The position numbers and the translations under genes were made by a program. Below the pieces are notes generated by a model, which was given only the letters and a program-made list of their open reading frames with translations, did not search any database and was not told the DNA's origin. Shown here in pieces: positions 32,008 to 40,129 of a DNA stretch of 64,000 nt. Each line of letters opens with the position of its first letter. Position 1 is the first letter of the stretch. This DNA comes from Actinokineospora alba (GTDB taxonomy: Bacteria; Actinomycetota; Actinomycetes; Mycobacteriales; Pseudonocardiaceae), in NCBI RefSeq assembly GCF_004362515.1, contig NZ_SNXU01000001.1:3596001-3660000 (forward strand). The letters run 5' to 3'.

Positions 32008-33356
32008 TGAGCGAGATGAAAGACCTGGAGAGTGGGGCCGCGGGAGCCGGTGGGCCGGGCAGGCACATCCTGATCCTCAACAGGTTCGACCGGGAGACGG
32101 ACTGCCGCTACCCGCGGTACGTCGACCACGCGGTCGACCGGGTCGCCTACATCGCGTCCACCGCGGGGCACAGCGGCGTGGACACGGCACTGGCCGAGGC
32201 GGTGGGCGTGGTCGACGACCTCGCCGACTGGCAGGCGGTCTCGAAGCTGGCCCTCGGCATCGTGCGGGAGTTCGGTCCGCTCGACCATGTCGTGGCGCTG
32301 TTCGAACGGGACCTGGAGGTTGCGGCCCGCCTGCGCGAACTGCTGGACGTCCCCGGTCCGCGGCCGGCCGAGATCGAACGGGTCCGCGACAAGGTGACGA
32401 TGAAGGAACTGGTCGTCGCGGCGGGACTGCGGGTTCCGCGGTTCACCGACGTCGGGTCGCCGGAGCAGGTGGCCCGGTTCGCCGAGGAAACCGGTTTCCC
32501 CGTGGTCCTCAAGCCCCGCGACGGTTCGGGCAGCCAGGGCATCTACCTGATCAACTCGGCCGCCTCGCTGGCGGAGACCCTCGCCTCGCCGCTGGAGAAC
32601 TACTCCTGCGAGGAGTTCATCGACGCGACGATGTACCAGGTCGACGGGGTGGTGCAGGACGGGGCGGTGCGGGTGCTGCGGGCCTTCCGGCTGCTGAACA
32701 CCTGTCTGGACTACACCCTGGGGCAGCCGTTCGGCTCCGTCGCCAGCGATGATCCGGTGCTGGAGAAGCGCCTCGCCGGGTACTCCGAGGTGGTCATGGC
32801 CGCCCTCGGGGTGCGCGACAGCGTCTTCCACCTGGAGGTGTTCGTGGTGGACCGGCCCGCCGATCCCACGGCGGTCCCCGCAGCCTACGACGACCTGGTC
32901 TTCCTCGAGGTGGCGGCGCGCCCCGGGGGCGCGGAACTGCCGCACCTGTGGCGCGAGGTGTACGGGCTCGACCTCCTGGAGGTCGCCACCCGGCTCACCC
33001 TCGGGGAGTCCCCGCGACTGGCCCCGTCCGCGGCCGGGGGCGAGGCGGGCGGCTACCTGCTGATGCCCGAGCCGCCGGTCCGGCCCTGCCGGGTCGTCTC
33101 CACGACCTCGCTCCTGGACCGGGTGCCGGAGATGTACGCGGAGGTGCTGCCCGCGCCGGGCGCCGTGCTCGACGGCACCGGCGGGGCCAAGGAGACCGGC
33201 GGCCGCTACCGCTTCCGGGCCGCCACCGGCCGGGACGTCGAACGCGCGGTCCGGCAGGTGATCGACGCGTACGAGCTCGCCTGGGAGCCCGTGGACGAGG
33301 GGGAGCGCGTGGTCCGCCGGACGGCGGGACGCGCGCAGTCCGTGGCCCGCCCATGA
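32007..33356 (+). CDS. ATP-grasp ligase (carboxylate-amine ligase, L-amino acid ligase type)
   Basis: 449 residues. A pre-ATP-grasp N-terminal domain (HILILNRFDRETDCRYPRYV) is followed by the ATP-grasp core: MKELVVAAGLRVPRFTDV, FPVVLKPRDGSGSQGIYLI (Lys of the ATP site, about residues 166-184), CEEFIDATMYQVDGVV and FLEVAARPGGAELPHL near the metal site. The layout fits L-amino acid ligases such as those making dipeptides, in which a carboxylate is activated as acyl phosphate. It sits between the methyltransferase (1-base overlap) and the exporter gene (4-base overlap), so it is translationally coupled. Substrates are unknown; one is probably the beta-methyl amino acid. Confidence 0.85.
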   Translation: MSEMKDLESGAAGAGGPGRHILILNRFDRETDCRYPRYVDHAVDRVAYIASTAGHSGVDTALAEAVGVVDDLADWQAVSKLALGIVREFGPLDHVVALFERDLEVAARLRELLDVPGPRPAEIERVRDKVTMKELVVAAGLRVPRFTDVGSPEQVARFAEETGFPVVLKPRDGSGSQGIYLINSAASLAETLASPLENYSCEEFIDATMYQVDGVVQDGAVRVLRAFRLLNTCLDYTLGQPFGSVASDDPVLEKRLAGYSEVVMAALGVRDSVFHLEVFVVDRPADPTAVPAAYDDLVFLEVAARPGGAELPHLWREVYGLDLLEVATRLTLGESPRLAPSAAGGEAGGYLLMPEPPVRPCRVVSTTSLLDRVPEMYAEVLPAPGAVLDGTGGAKETGGRYRFRAATGRDVERAVRQVIDAYELAWEPVDEGERVVRRTAGRAQSVARP

Positions 33357-34597
33357 CCGTGGGGCCTGCGCGGCCCCGCTTCGGGCAGGTGTTCGCCATC
33401 GGCGAGTTCCGCATGCTGTGGCTGGCGCAGCTGGTCGCGGTGGGCGGCAACCAGCTCGCGAAGGTGGCGCTGGCGGTGCTCGTGTTCGAGCGCAGTGCCT
33501 CCGCGGGTCTGGCGGCGCTGACCTACGCCCTGACGCTGCTGCCGGAGCTGATCGGCGGTCCGCTGCTGTCCTGGCTGGCCGACCGCTACCCGCGCCGCGG
33601 GCTGATGGTGGTGTGCGACCTGGCCCGGGCGGGCCTGGTCGCCGCCATGGCCGTCCCGGACACTCCACTGTGGGTGCTGGGCGCGCTGCTGATCCTCGTG
33701 CAGCTGCTGCAGTCACCGCACATGGCGGCCCGGGCGGCGCTGCTGGCGACGATGGTGCGGGGCGAGGCGTACCTCGCCGCCGCGGCGGTGGTGAACGTGA
33801 CCGCCCAGCTCGGGCAGCTCGCCGGGTTCGCGGCGGGCGGGCTCGCCGTCGCTCTTCTCGGCCCCTCGGCGGCGTTGCTCGTCAACGCGGGCACGTTCGT
33901 GCTGTCGGCCCTGCTGACCCAGTTCGGGCTCGTGAAGCGGGCCCGGCCCGCCGGTGCGCCGCCGGGCGCGAGCCGGTGGAGCGCGGTCACCGGCGGGGCG
34001 GGCATGGTCCGCGCCGACCGCAGGCTGCTGTTGCTGTTGGCTTTCGGCTGTGTGTCAGGGTTCTACGCTTGCAAGGAAGGACTCGCGGCGCCCTACGCCG
34101 AGGCCCTGGGGCACGGACCGTCGGGAGTGGGGCTGCTGCTGGCGGCCAGCCCCGCCGGGGCCGTCGTCGGGGTGTTCCTGCTGACCCGGTTCGTCAGCCC
34201 GGACCGGGGGCTGCGGCTGTTGGGCCCGCTCGCGGTCGCCTCGTGCGCGGTGCTGGTGTTCACGGTGGTCTCGCCCGGCATCGCGGTCACCTGTGCCCTG
34301 TTCGCACTGTCCGGCCTGTTCTCCGCGTACCAGGTGCCCGCGAACGCCGCGTACAGCCTCGCCGTGCCCGACGCCATGCGCGGCCAGGCCTTCGGCGTCG
34401 CCTCCGCGGCGGTCCGGGTGGCGCAGGGCGTGGGCATCTCGGCGGCGGGCTTCGCCGCGGACCTCATCCCCGCGCAGGTTGTCATCGCGGTGTTCGCCCT
34501 GATCGGGGCGGGGGCATCGGTCGCGCTCGCGGTGGCTTGGTCGCGGCTGTCCCAGGAGCGGGCCGGGGCGGAACCGGCACCCGTGCCCGCGGGCTAG
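33353..34597 (+). CDS. MFS transporter, probable product exporter
   Basis: 414 residues with about 11-12 hydrophobic segments. Begins FGQVFAIGEFRMLWLAQLVAVGGNQLAKVALAVLVF and carries SWLADRYPRRGLMVVCDLARAG, the loop-2/3 motif of the drug/siderophore exporter type (DHA3/EntS-like). ATG 33353 overlaps the stop of the ATP-grasp gene. In this cluster it most likely exports the small peptide product and may give self-protection. The loop 205-215 is short and no extra domain is present. Confidence 0.85.
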   Translation: MTVGPARPRFGQVFAIGEFRMLWLAQLVAVGGNQLAKVALAVLVFERSASAGLAALTYALTLLPELIGGPLLSWLADRYPRRGLMVVCDLARAGLVAAMAVPDTPLWVLGALLILVQLLQSPHMAARAALLATMVRGEAYLAAAAVVNVTAQLGQLAGFAAGGLAVALLGPSAALLVNAGTFVLSALLTQFGLVKRARPAGAPPGASRWSAVTGGAGMVRADRRLLLLLAFGCVSGFYACKEGLAAPYAEALGHGPSGVGLLLAASPAGAVVGVFLLTRFVSPDRGLRLLGPLAVASCAVLVFTVVSPGIAVTCALFALSGLFSAYQVPANAAYSLAVPDAMRGQAFGVASAAVRVAQGVGISAAGFAADLIPAQVVIAVFALIGAGASVALAVAWSRLSQERAGAEPAPVPAG

Positions 34598-34650
34598 ATA
34601 TTCCTTGTCCCACAAGAACTCCGGGTGATCGAACGCAGAGGGAGACGTCC

Positions 34651-36021
34651 ATGGACCGCGTGTCACTGACCCGGGACTACTTGGCCAGAGTCGTGGAAAG
34701 CGGCGCCAAAGCAGGTGAGCTGACGGGTGATCCACAGGATTCGGCGCTGCTGGAAACCTTCTACTCCGACCGCTACCTCTCGCGTCCCCTCTTCCTCGGC
34801 CACGCCGAACAGGTGCGGCTGCACACCGACTTGGAGAACCTGCGACAAGCGCTGGCCTCCCTCCCCGACCGGCTTTTCGGCGGCGACTTCGCGGCCTTCG
34901 CCCGCGCGGTGGGACTCTCCGAGGTGCAGGTCGCCGCGGTGATGAGGGGCCGCGGGCCCGCGGTCTCCCGGCAGACCCGGGCCGACCTGTATGCCGACGG
35001 GGACGGTTTCAAGCTGCTGGAACTCAACATCGGCAGCGCGGTCGGCGGGATGGACAACGCCGACCTGTGCCGCGAGCTGCTGGCGCACCCGGCGCTCGCC
35101 GACTTCGCCGGGGAGCACGGGCTGGGCTTCGTGGATTCCCTGCGGGAGCAGGTGAACAACATCCGGGTGGAGAGCGGGTTCGGTCCCGGCGACTCCCCGG
35201 TCGTCGCGCTCACGGACACCCCCGAGGGCCACGCGAAGATGCTCCCGTACATGGACGCGCTGTGCGCGCGCTGGCGGGAGCACGGGCTGGACGCCCACCC
35301 CGCCCACTTGGGCCAGCTGCAGGCCCGCGACGGCCGGGTGTGGCTCGACGGCAGGCCGGTGGACGTCGTCTTCCGCGCGTTCCTGATCGGGGACCTGCTC
35401 AAGTCCCCCGAGATCGCGGCCCTCCTGGACCCCCTGCTCGACGCCGCCGAACGCGGCGAGGTGACGATCTTCACCCCGCTGGACTCCGCCGCGTACGCCA
35501 GCAAGGGCGCACTCGCGATGCTGTCGGACGAGCGCAACCGCGGGCTGTTCGGCCCCGAGGAGCTGGCCAGTCTGGACCGCCTCCTGCCGTGGACCCGGAG
35601 GGTCAGCCGCGGCCCGGTCACGCTGGAGGGCGGCGAGCGCGTCGACCTTGTCGACTACACCCTCGCGAACCAACAGGAGTTGGCGCTCAAGCCGACCTCC
35701 CTGGCGGGCGGGGAAGGAGTCCTGCTGGGCTGGGCGCGGGACCTGACCCCACACCAGTGGCGCGAACAGATCCTCGCCGCGGTCGACGGCCCCTACGTCC
35801 TCCAACGGCGGGTGCGCCCGACCCCAGAGCAATTCCCCGACGAACACGGCGACCTGCGGCCGTGGACGTGCCTGTGGGGAGTCTTCACCGTGGTCAACGG
35901 GTACGGGGGCGCGTACATCCGGGCCACCCCGACCGACTCGGGCAGCGACGTGGTCAACATCGCCACCGGCGCGTACGCGGGCCCCGTGCTCCACCAGACG
36001 CGGGCAGCGCACGAGGAGTGA
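34651..36021 (+). CDS. Circularly permuted ATP-grasp enzyme (glutathionylspermidine-synthase-like)
   Basis: 456 residues. Segments FKLLELNIGSAVGGMDNADL (about 115-134), the IR/VE stretch, VVALTDTPEGHAK, DVVFRAFLIGDLLKSP, then FTPLDSAAYASKGALAMLSDER, LALKPTSLAGGEGVLLGW and a C-terminal YVLQRRVRP ... TCLWGVFTVVNGYGGAYIRA. This order, with the substrate part in front and the Lys-rich nucleotide part late, fits circularly permuted ATP-grasp proteins related to glutathionylspermidine synthase, which form amide bonds. It is the second, unrelated-looking ligase in the cluster, so it may add another residue or modify the product. GGGAG precedes ATG 34651; the 53-base gap before it is the largest in the run. 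Confidence 0.78.
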   Translation: MDRVSLTRDYLARVVESGAKAGELTGDPQDSALLETFYSDRYLSRPLFLGHAEQVRLHTDLENLRQALASLPDRLFGGDFAAFARAVGLSEVQVAAVMRGRGPAVSRQTRADLYADGDGFKLLELNIGSAVGGMDNADLCRELLAHPALADFAGEHGLGFVDSLREQVNNIRVESGFGPGDSPVVALTDTPEGHAKMLPYMDALCARWREHGLDAHPAHLGQLQARDGRVWLDGRPVDVVFRAFLIGDLLKSPEIAALLDPLLDAAERGEVTIFTPLDSAAYASKGALAMLSDERNRGLFGPEELASLDRLLPWTRRVSRGPVTLEGGERVDLVDYTLANQQELALKPTSLAGGEGVLLGWARDLTPHQWREQILAAVDGPYVLQRRVRPTPEQFPDEHGDLRPWTCLWGVFTVVNGYGGAYIRATPTDSGSDVVNIATGAYAGPVLHQTRAAHEE

Positions 36022-36096
36022 GCCCGGCGGCGGACCTTTCGGGGCCCGCGGGACCACAATGGACAGTGCCACGGGAAACCACTACAAGAAACAACA

Positions 36097-36132
36097 AATC
36101 CCCAGGTCAACACGGATGTCGACCTGGGGATT
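36097..36132. terminator. Bidirectional terminator between the ligase gene and tRNA-Lys
   Basis: AATCCCCAGGTC (36097-36108) pairs with GACCTGGGGATT (36121-36132). On the minus strand the stem is followed by TTGTTGTTTCTTG, so it ends the tRNA-Lys transcript; on the plus strand it can end the biosynthetic operon. Confidence 0.85.
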
Positions 36133-36137
36133 GATTG

Positions 36138-36210
36138 TGCGCCGCCAGGGACTCGAACCCCGAACCCGCTGGTTAAGAGCCAGCTGCTCTGCCAGTTGAG
36201 CTAGCGACGC
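36138..36210 (-). tRNA. tRNA-Lys (anticodon CTT)
   Basis: 73 bases. The acceptor stem GCGTCGC/GCGGCGC has one T-G pair and discriminator A. The anticodon stem GCTGG/CCAGC encloses loop CTCTTAA, giving anticodon CTT. The T arm holds GGTTCGAGTCC-type sequence. CCA is not encoded. Confidence 0.97.
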
Positions 36211-36380
36211 TCGCGGGATGTTCTCCCGCTCTGACGGGAGAAAAGTTAGCACAGGGTGTCCGCCCGGAAGAAATCGGGGGGTAGGTCTCAGGTTGGTCAG
36301 ACTTCGACCGGAGAGTCGGTCCGGTCGGGCACACTGTGTCCCATAGGTCGGGCCCGTTGTGAGCAGGATGGAAGGTCGGT

Positions 36381-37601
36381 ATGACCAGGGGAGGACGTGC
36401 GCCGCTACGCGGTGCGCGGGTCGTCGCGGCGGTAGTTGCCGTTGTGGCGTTCGCGGCGGGGTGCACGGTGACCGCACCGGCCGCGCAGACTGAGGGGCCC
36501 TCCGGTGAGGCGACGATCACATCGGGGGCGTCCAGCACGCCTTCGGTGCCGTTCGCGCTGGCGTTGACGCCCGCGGACAAGGCGGTGGATGTGGCTCCCG
36601 GCGAGCCGGTGACCGTGGCCGCGACCGGCGGGACGGTCACCGAGGTGCTCCTCAAGGGCCAGGACGGAAAGCAGGTCGCGGGCGCGATCGCGGCCGACGG
36701 GAAGTCGTGGGCGTCGGCGGAGAAGCTGGGTTACGGCAAGACGTACACGGTCACGGCCACCGGCAAGGACCCCGCGGGCGGCACGGCCACGTCCGCGTCG
36801 ACGTTCACCACGGCCAAGGCGAAGCGGCAGACCGCCCTGTCGATGAATCCGCTCGACGGGCAGAAGGTCGGTGTCGGGCAGCCGTTCGCGTTCTATTTCG
36901 ACGCCAACATCGCCGACAAGGCGGCCGCGGAGAAGGCCATCAAGATCACCGCGTCGCCTGCCACCGAAGGCGCGTTCTACTGGTTCGGCGAGAAGGAAGT
37001 CCACTGGCGCCCGAAGGAGTACTGGAAGGCGGGCACCACGGTCACGGTCGACGCCGCCGTCTACGGCAAGCACCTGGGCAACGGCGTCTTCGGCCGTGAG
37101 GACCGCAAGGCGACCGTGACGATCGGCGACTCGGTCGTCGCGGTGGCCGACGGGGCGACCCACCAGATGACGGTGACGGTCAACGGTGTCGTCGCGCGCA
37201 CGATCCCGATCTCGACCGGCAAGAAGGCCCACGAGACGCCCGTCGGCACCTACGTGGTCATGAGCGAGCACACCAACTACACGATGGACTCCTCGACCTA
37301 CGGCGTCCCGGTGGACTCCTCGGCCGGGTATCGCACGAAGGTCGCGGTGGCCAGCCGGATGTCGAACAGCGGCATCTTCTACCACTCGGCACCGTGGTCC
37401 GTGCGCGATCAAGGGGTCCGCAACGTCAGCCACGGCTGCATCAACATGTCCACGGAGAACGCCACCTGGTTGCAGAGCATCTCCAACAAGGGTGACGTCA
37501 TCACCGTGCAGAACACCGGTGGACCGGTGCTGGAGGCCTGGGATGGCCTCAGCGTGTGGCAGATCCCTTGGGAGACCTGGAAACAGGGCGGCAAGCGCTA
37601 G
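36381..37601 (+). CDS. L,D-transpeptidase lipoprotein (LdtMt2-like)
   Basis: 406 residues. Lipobox FAAGC after a hydrophobic signal, two Ig-like domains (about 55-240; ALSMNPLDGQKVGVGQPFAF and FYWFGEKEVHWRPKEYW), then a YkuD catalytic domain with HSAPWSVRDQGVRNVSHGCINMS and the nucleophile Cys353. These enzymes make 3-3 cross-links in peptidoglycan outside the membrane. The domain order matches the mycobacterial LdtMt2 group. ATG 36381 is preceded by GGAAGG. Its stop codon shares the palindrome CTAG with the stop of the convergent S4 gene. Confidence 0.93.
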   Translation: MTRGGRAPLRGARVVAAVVAVVAFAAGCTVTAPAAQTEGPSGEATITSGASSTPSVPFALALTPADKAVDVAPGEPVTVAATGGTVTEVLLKGQDGKQVAGAIAADGKSWASAEKLGYGKTYTVTATGKDPAGGTATSASTFTTAKAKRQTALSMNPLDGQKVGVGQPFAFYFDANIADKAAAEKAIKITASPATEGAFYWFGEKEVHWRPKEYWKAGTTVTVDAAVYGKHLGNGVFGREDRKATVTIGDSVVAVADGATHQMTVTVNGVVARTIPISTGKKAHETPVGTYVVMSEHTNYTMDSSTYGVPVDSSAGYRTKVAVASRMSNSGIFYHSAPWSVRDQGVRNVSHGCINMSTENATWLQSISNKGDVITVQNTGGPVLEAWDGLSVWQIPWETWKQGGKR

Positions 37602-37813
37602 CGGCGGCTCGCGACCCGGATCTCGTCGGGGCCGACGGTGACGATGTCGCCGGGGTGGACCTGCCTGCCTCGGCGGATCTCGGGTTCGCCGTTGACCGCC
37701 ACCTCGTCGGCGTCGAGCAGTTCCTTGGCGTGTGCGCCGTCCTCGGCCAGGCCCGCCAGCTTGAGCAGTTGGCCGAGCCTGATCATGTCGTCCTTGATCT
37801 CGATGTCGCGCAT
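37598..37813 (-). CDS. Small S4-domain RNA-binding protein
   Basis: 71 residues forming a single S4 domain (RDIEIKDDMIRLGQLLKLAGLAEDGAHAKELLDADEVAVNGEP). The family, YaaA/RlbA-like, binds structured RNA, usually in ribosomes. I chose ATG 37813 because a longer start at 37879 would lie within the terminator of the upstream protease gene. No strong ribosome site is seen. The last bases overlap the L,D-transpeptidase end by four bases. Confidence 0.85.
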   Translation of the reverse strand: MRDIEIKDDMIRLGQLLKLAGLAEDGAHAKELLDADEVAVNGEPEIRRGRQVHPGDIVTVGPDEIRVASRR

Positions 37814-37835
37814 CCGGTAATCATCGCGCGGACGC

Positions 37836-37873
37836 GACAGCGCCCCCACCCGGGACCGAGTGGGGGCGCTGTC
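37836..37873 (-). terminator. Terminator of the trypsin-like protease gene
   Basis: GACAGCGCCCCCAC (37836-37849) pairs with GTGGGGGCGCTGTC (37860-37873) over a 10-base loop, 10 bases from the protease stop on the minus strand. Confidence 0.85.
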
Positions 37874-37883
37874 GGTCACCGGA

Positions 37884-38645
37884 CTACAGGGCTCCGGTGT
37901 ACTGCTGGATCCAGCTGCGGAACGCGGGGACGTCGGTGTAGATCGACGGGGCCACCGCGCACTGCGATCCGCCGCCGGAGCGGCTGGTGGCGCCGATGAG
38001 CTGCCACACGCCGTTCACGGACTTGATCTGCGGACCACCCGAGTCGCCGTAGCAGGCGCCGGCGTTGTTGTTGGGGTTGTCGGTGCAGATCTCGATCGAG
38101 CCGCTGATCCCGCTGCACTCGTTGTCCGCCACGATCGACGTGTCGAGCTGCTGCAGGGTCACCGGGGCGCCGCAGGCTCCCCGGATCGGGCAGGTCTGGC
38201 CCCACCCGATGATGCGGGTGCGGGTGCCGACGGCGCCCGACGCGCTGGCGATGGTCACCGGCGCCTGGCTGACGCTGGTGCTGAGCTGGACCAGGGCGAT
38301 GTCGTACGGGCCCCGGTAGCTCGGGTGGATGATGATGCGCGACGCGCGGGCGACGCTGCCGCCGCTGGTGCGGTTGGTCGTCCCGATGCGCGCCTGGACG
38401 CTGCTGGGGGACTTGCCCGACACGCAGTGGGCCGCGGTGACGACCCAGTTGGCCTTGATCAGCGAGCCGCCGCAGAAGTGGCCGCCGCTGGTGGACTGCA
38501 GGGACACCATGAAGCTGTAGGTCTGGGTGGCGTTGCCGCCGCCCACGATCATCGGGCTGACGTCGTCGGCGGACGCCGTGGCGCCGGACCCGGCCACCGC
38601 CGCGACGGCCGCCATGAGTCCGACTAGCAGGGAACGAACCTTCAT
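37884..38645 (-). CDS. Secreted trypsin-like serine protease (S1)
   Basis: 253 residues. Signal peptide (KVRSLLVGLMAAVAAVAGSGATASA), then a short propeptide up to MIVGG, the trypsin activation site. The triad is visible as TAAHC (His), YDIALVQL (Asp) and GDSGGP (Ser); six Cys can form three disulfides. Streptomyces-type trypsins have the same length. AAGGAG lies seven bases before ATG 38645. It is expected to be secreted and self- or protease-activated. Its promoter must be in the long intergenic region holding the 27-bp inverted repeat. Confidence 0.93.
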   Translation of the reverse strand: MKVRSLLVGLMAAVAAVAGSGATASADDVSPMIVGGGNATQTYSFMVSLQSTSGGHFCGGSLIKANWVVTAAHCVSGKSPSSVQARIGTTNRTSGGSVARASRIIIHPSYRGPYDIALVQLSTSVSQAPVTIASASGAVGTRTRIIGWGQTCPIRGACGAPVTLQQLDTSIVADNECSGISGSIEICTDNPNNNAGACYGDSGGPQIKSVNGVWQLIGATSRSGGGSQCAVAPSIYTDVPAFRSWIQQYTGAL

Positions 38646-38848
38646 GAGGTGCTTCTCCTTTCGTGCCGGTCCCTCGACCCGGCAACAAGGAGAAACTAAG
38701 TACAATCCCACCCCGTTGAACACCCACAACGGACTATCACCAGTTACCAGCCGCCACCTAACGGTTACCAGTTGTGGCCGCTGGGTCGGCCTGGGCGGCG
38801 GGGTGGGGGCTCCCTAGGCGCTGGTGGGTCTCCCTCGGCCTCGATTGT

Positions 38849-38941
38849 TTAACTCTCGGGTGGCGGTATCAAGGGCGGCCGTAGACGGCCGTCGCTGCGC
38901 GATCGGCAAGCCGACCCTTGACACCGCCACCCGAGAGTTAA
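38849..38941. repeat. 27-bp inverted repeat with structured 39-base loop
   Basis: Arms 38849-38875 (TTAACTCTCGGGTGGCGGTA...) and 38915-38941 are complementary over 27 bases with one mismatch (a G-U pair in RNA). The loop contains TCGG-CAAG-CCGA and CGGCCG palindromes. The right arm begins CCCTTGACACCGCCACC, sharing GAYACCGCCACC with the left end of the 105-bp element copy C. Confidence 0.85.
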
Positions 38942-39200
38942 GTGCGGCCAGGACGAGGGCGCAGGGGGAACTGCAGGGACAAAGAGCCAAGAGTGACCTG
39001 CTCCACCGCGTCGGGAGGGCCATCGTGGGCTTGGGGGTCGTCGTCGGGGAAGGTGGCAGAGCAACCTGGTCGGGCAGCGTCGGGTTGACCACCGATCGCA
39101 CCGGTGCCGACCCAACGGTTCGTTACCTACCCGATGCGCGCAGCGCGAGCCGTCCCTGGTGGTCCGGCAGGCTGGCATGGCCACCGATCGCACCGTGGGG

Positions 39201-39224
39201 GTCCGGGGGGTCGCCCCCCGGGAC
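39201..39224. terminator. Second hairpin downstream of tRNA-His
   Basis: GTCCGGGGGG and CCCCCCGGGAC pair around TCG with one bulged base. It follows the main tRNA-His terminator on the minus strand. Confidence 0.55.
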
Positions 39225-39234
39225 AAATAACGAA

Positions 39235-39269
39235 CCCCCCTCGTCTGCGCTTTCCGCAGACAAGGGGGG
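39235..39269 (-). terminator. Terminator of tRNA-His
   Basis: CCCCCCTCGTCTGCG (39235-39249) pairs with CGCAGACAAGGGGGG (39255-39269) with one mismatch. On the minus strand it is followed by TTCGTTATTTG, five bases beyond the tRNA 3' end. Confidence 0.88.
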
Positions 39270-39273
39270 CCCA

Positions 39274-39350
39274 TGGGGTGAGTGACGGGACTTGAACCCG
39301 CGGCATCCTGGACCACAACCAGGTGCTCTACCAGCTGAGCTACACCCACC
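39274..39350 (-). tRNA. tRNA-His (anticodon GTG)
   Basis: The acceptor stem GTGGGTG/CACTCAC carries the extra 5' G (-1) opposite C73, the identity mark of tRNA-His. The anticodon loop TTGTGGT gives GTG. CCA is encoded in the DNA, unlike in the tRNA-Lys. Confidence 0.97.
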
Positions 39351-39413
39351 ATGTGCGCCGGTCACCCGGTGCTGGAACATCGTAGCGTGTCGGGTGGCGG
39401 GGGTTGAAATGGG

Positions 39414-40022
39414 TTATGTCTCGGGGGTTGGCATGACGGATTCGGCGACTGCTTTGGCCTCTTCTGTCGTGGGGCCGGGTTGGGCGACGAAGGCGGTTCC
39501 CCGGTAGTAGCGCAGTTCTCGGATCGACTCTTGGATGTCGGCGAGGGCGCGGTGGGCTAGGCCTTTGTCGGGCTGCGCGTAGTAGATCCTCGGGTACCAG
39601 CGCCTGCAGAGTTCTTTGATCGAGGAGACGTCGATCATCCGGTAGTGCAGGTGGTTGTCGAGTTCGTGCATGTCGCGGGCGAGGAAGCCGCGGTCGGTGG
39701 CGATCGAGTTGCCGCAGAGGGGTGCGGTGCGGATTTCGGGCACCCATTGCTTGATGTAGTCGAGGACTTGGCGTTCGGCTTCGGCGAGGGTCAGGGTGCT
39801 GGCGCGGACTTCTTCGGTGAGGCCGGAGCGCGCGTGCATTTCGCGGACCACGTCGGGCATGCCGTCGAGGGTGGCGTCGTCGGTGTGGATCACGAGGTCC
39901 ACCCCGGGGCCCAGGACGTTGAGTTCGGAGTCGGTGACCAGGGCGGCGATCTCGATCAGGGCGTCTTTGCCGAGGTCGAGCCCTGTCATCTCGCAGTCGA
40001 TCCATACCAGGCGGTCCGTCAC
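39414..40022 (-). CDS. orn: Oligoribonuclease
   Basis: 202 residues of the DEDDh 3'-5' exonuclease family: WIDCEMTGLD at the start (first acidic pair), HARSGL in the middle, CGNSIATDRGFL, and HRALADIQESI at the end with the catalytic His and Asp. Orn degrades short RNA oligomers and pGpG to mononucleotides in the cytoplasm and is usually essential. It starts at GTG 40022. Third-position GC is lower here than in neighbouring genes. It is divergent from the HerA-like ATPase gene, 107 bases away. Confidence 0.95.
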   Translation of the reverse strand: MTDRLVWIDCEMTGLDLGKDALIEIAALVTDSELNVLGPGVDLVIHTDDATLDGMPDVVREMHARSGLTEEVRASTLTLAEAERQVLDYIKQWVPEIRTAPLCGNSIATDRGFLARDMHELDNHLHYRMIDVSSIKELCRRWYPRIYYAQPDKGLAHRALADIQESIRELRYYRGTAFVAQPGPTTEEAKAVAESVMPTPET

Positions 40023-40129
40023 CAGGCGAGCTTATCTCCCCCGCCTGTGGGGTTCGTTGGCCCGGCGCGCCGGGGGAAGTCGTTCTAGGCTTCCGCGTGG
40101 TTCTGACGGCTTGTCTGAGGGAGGCGCCC

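Larger units (their letters stand above)
38646..39234. other. Intergenic region with long inverted repeat
   Basis: A gap of nearly 600 bases between the trypsin gene start and the tRNA-His terminators. It holds the 27-bp inverted repeat at 38849-38941. The reading frames crossing it contain that repeat on both sides and show no protein-like sequence, so I call none. Confidence 0.6.

Noticed and set aside
27027..36021. NRPS or PKS cluster
   Set aside because: No carrier, condensation or ketosynthase domain is present; amide bonds are more likely made by the ATP-grasp enzymes.
38649..39285. Possible small proteins across the 27-bp inverted repeat
   Set aside because: The repeat itself makes similar peptides on both strands, and there are no ribosome sites or protein-like composition.
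36138..39350. Integrated element at tRNA-Lys or tRNA-His
   Set aside because: No integrase, no repeated tRNA 3' end and no change of gene type nearby were seen.
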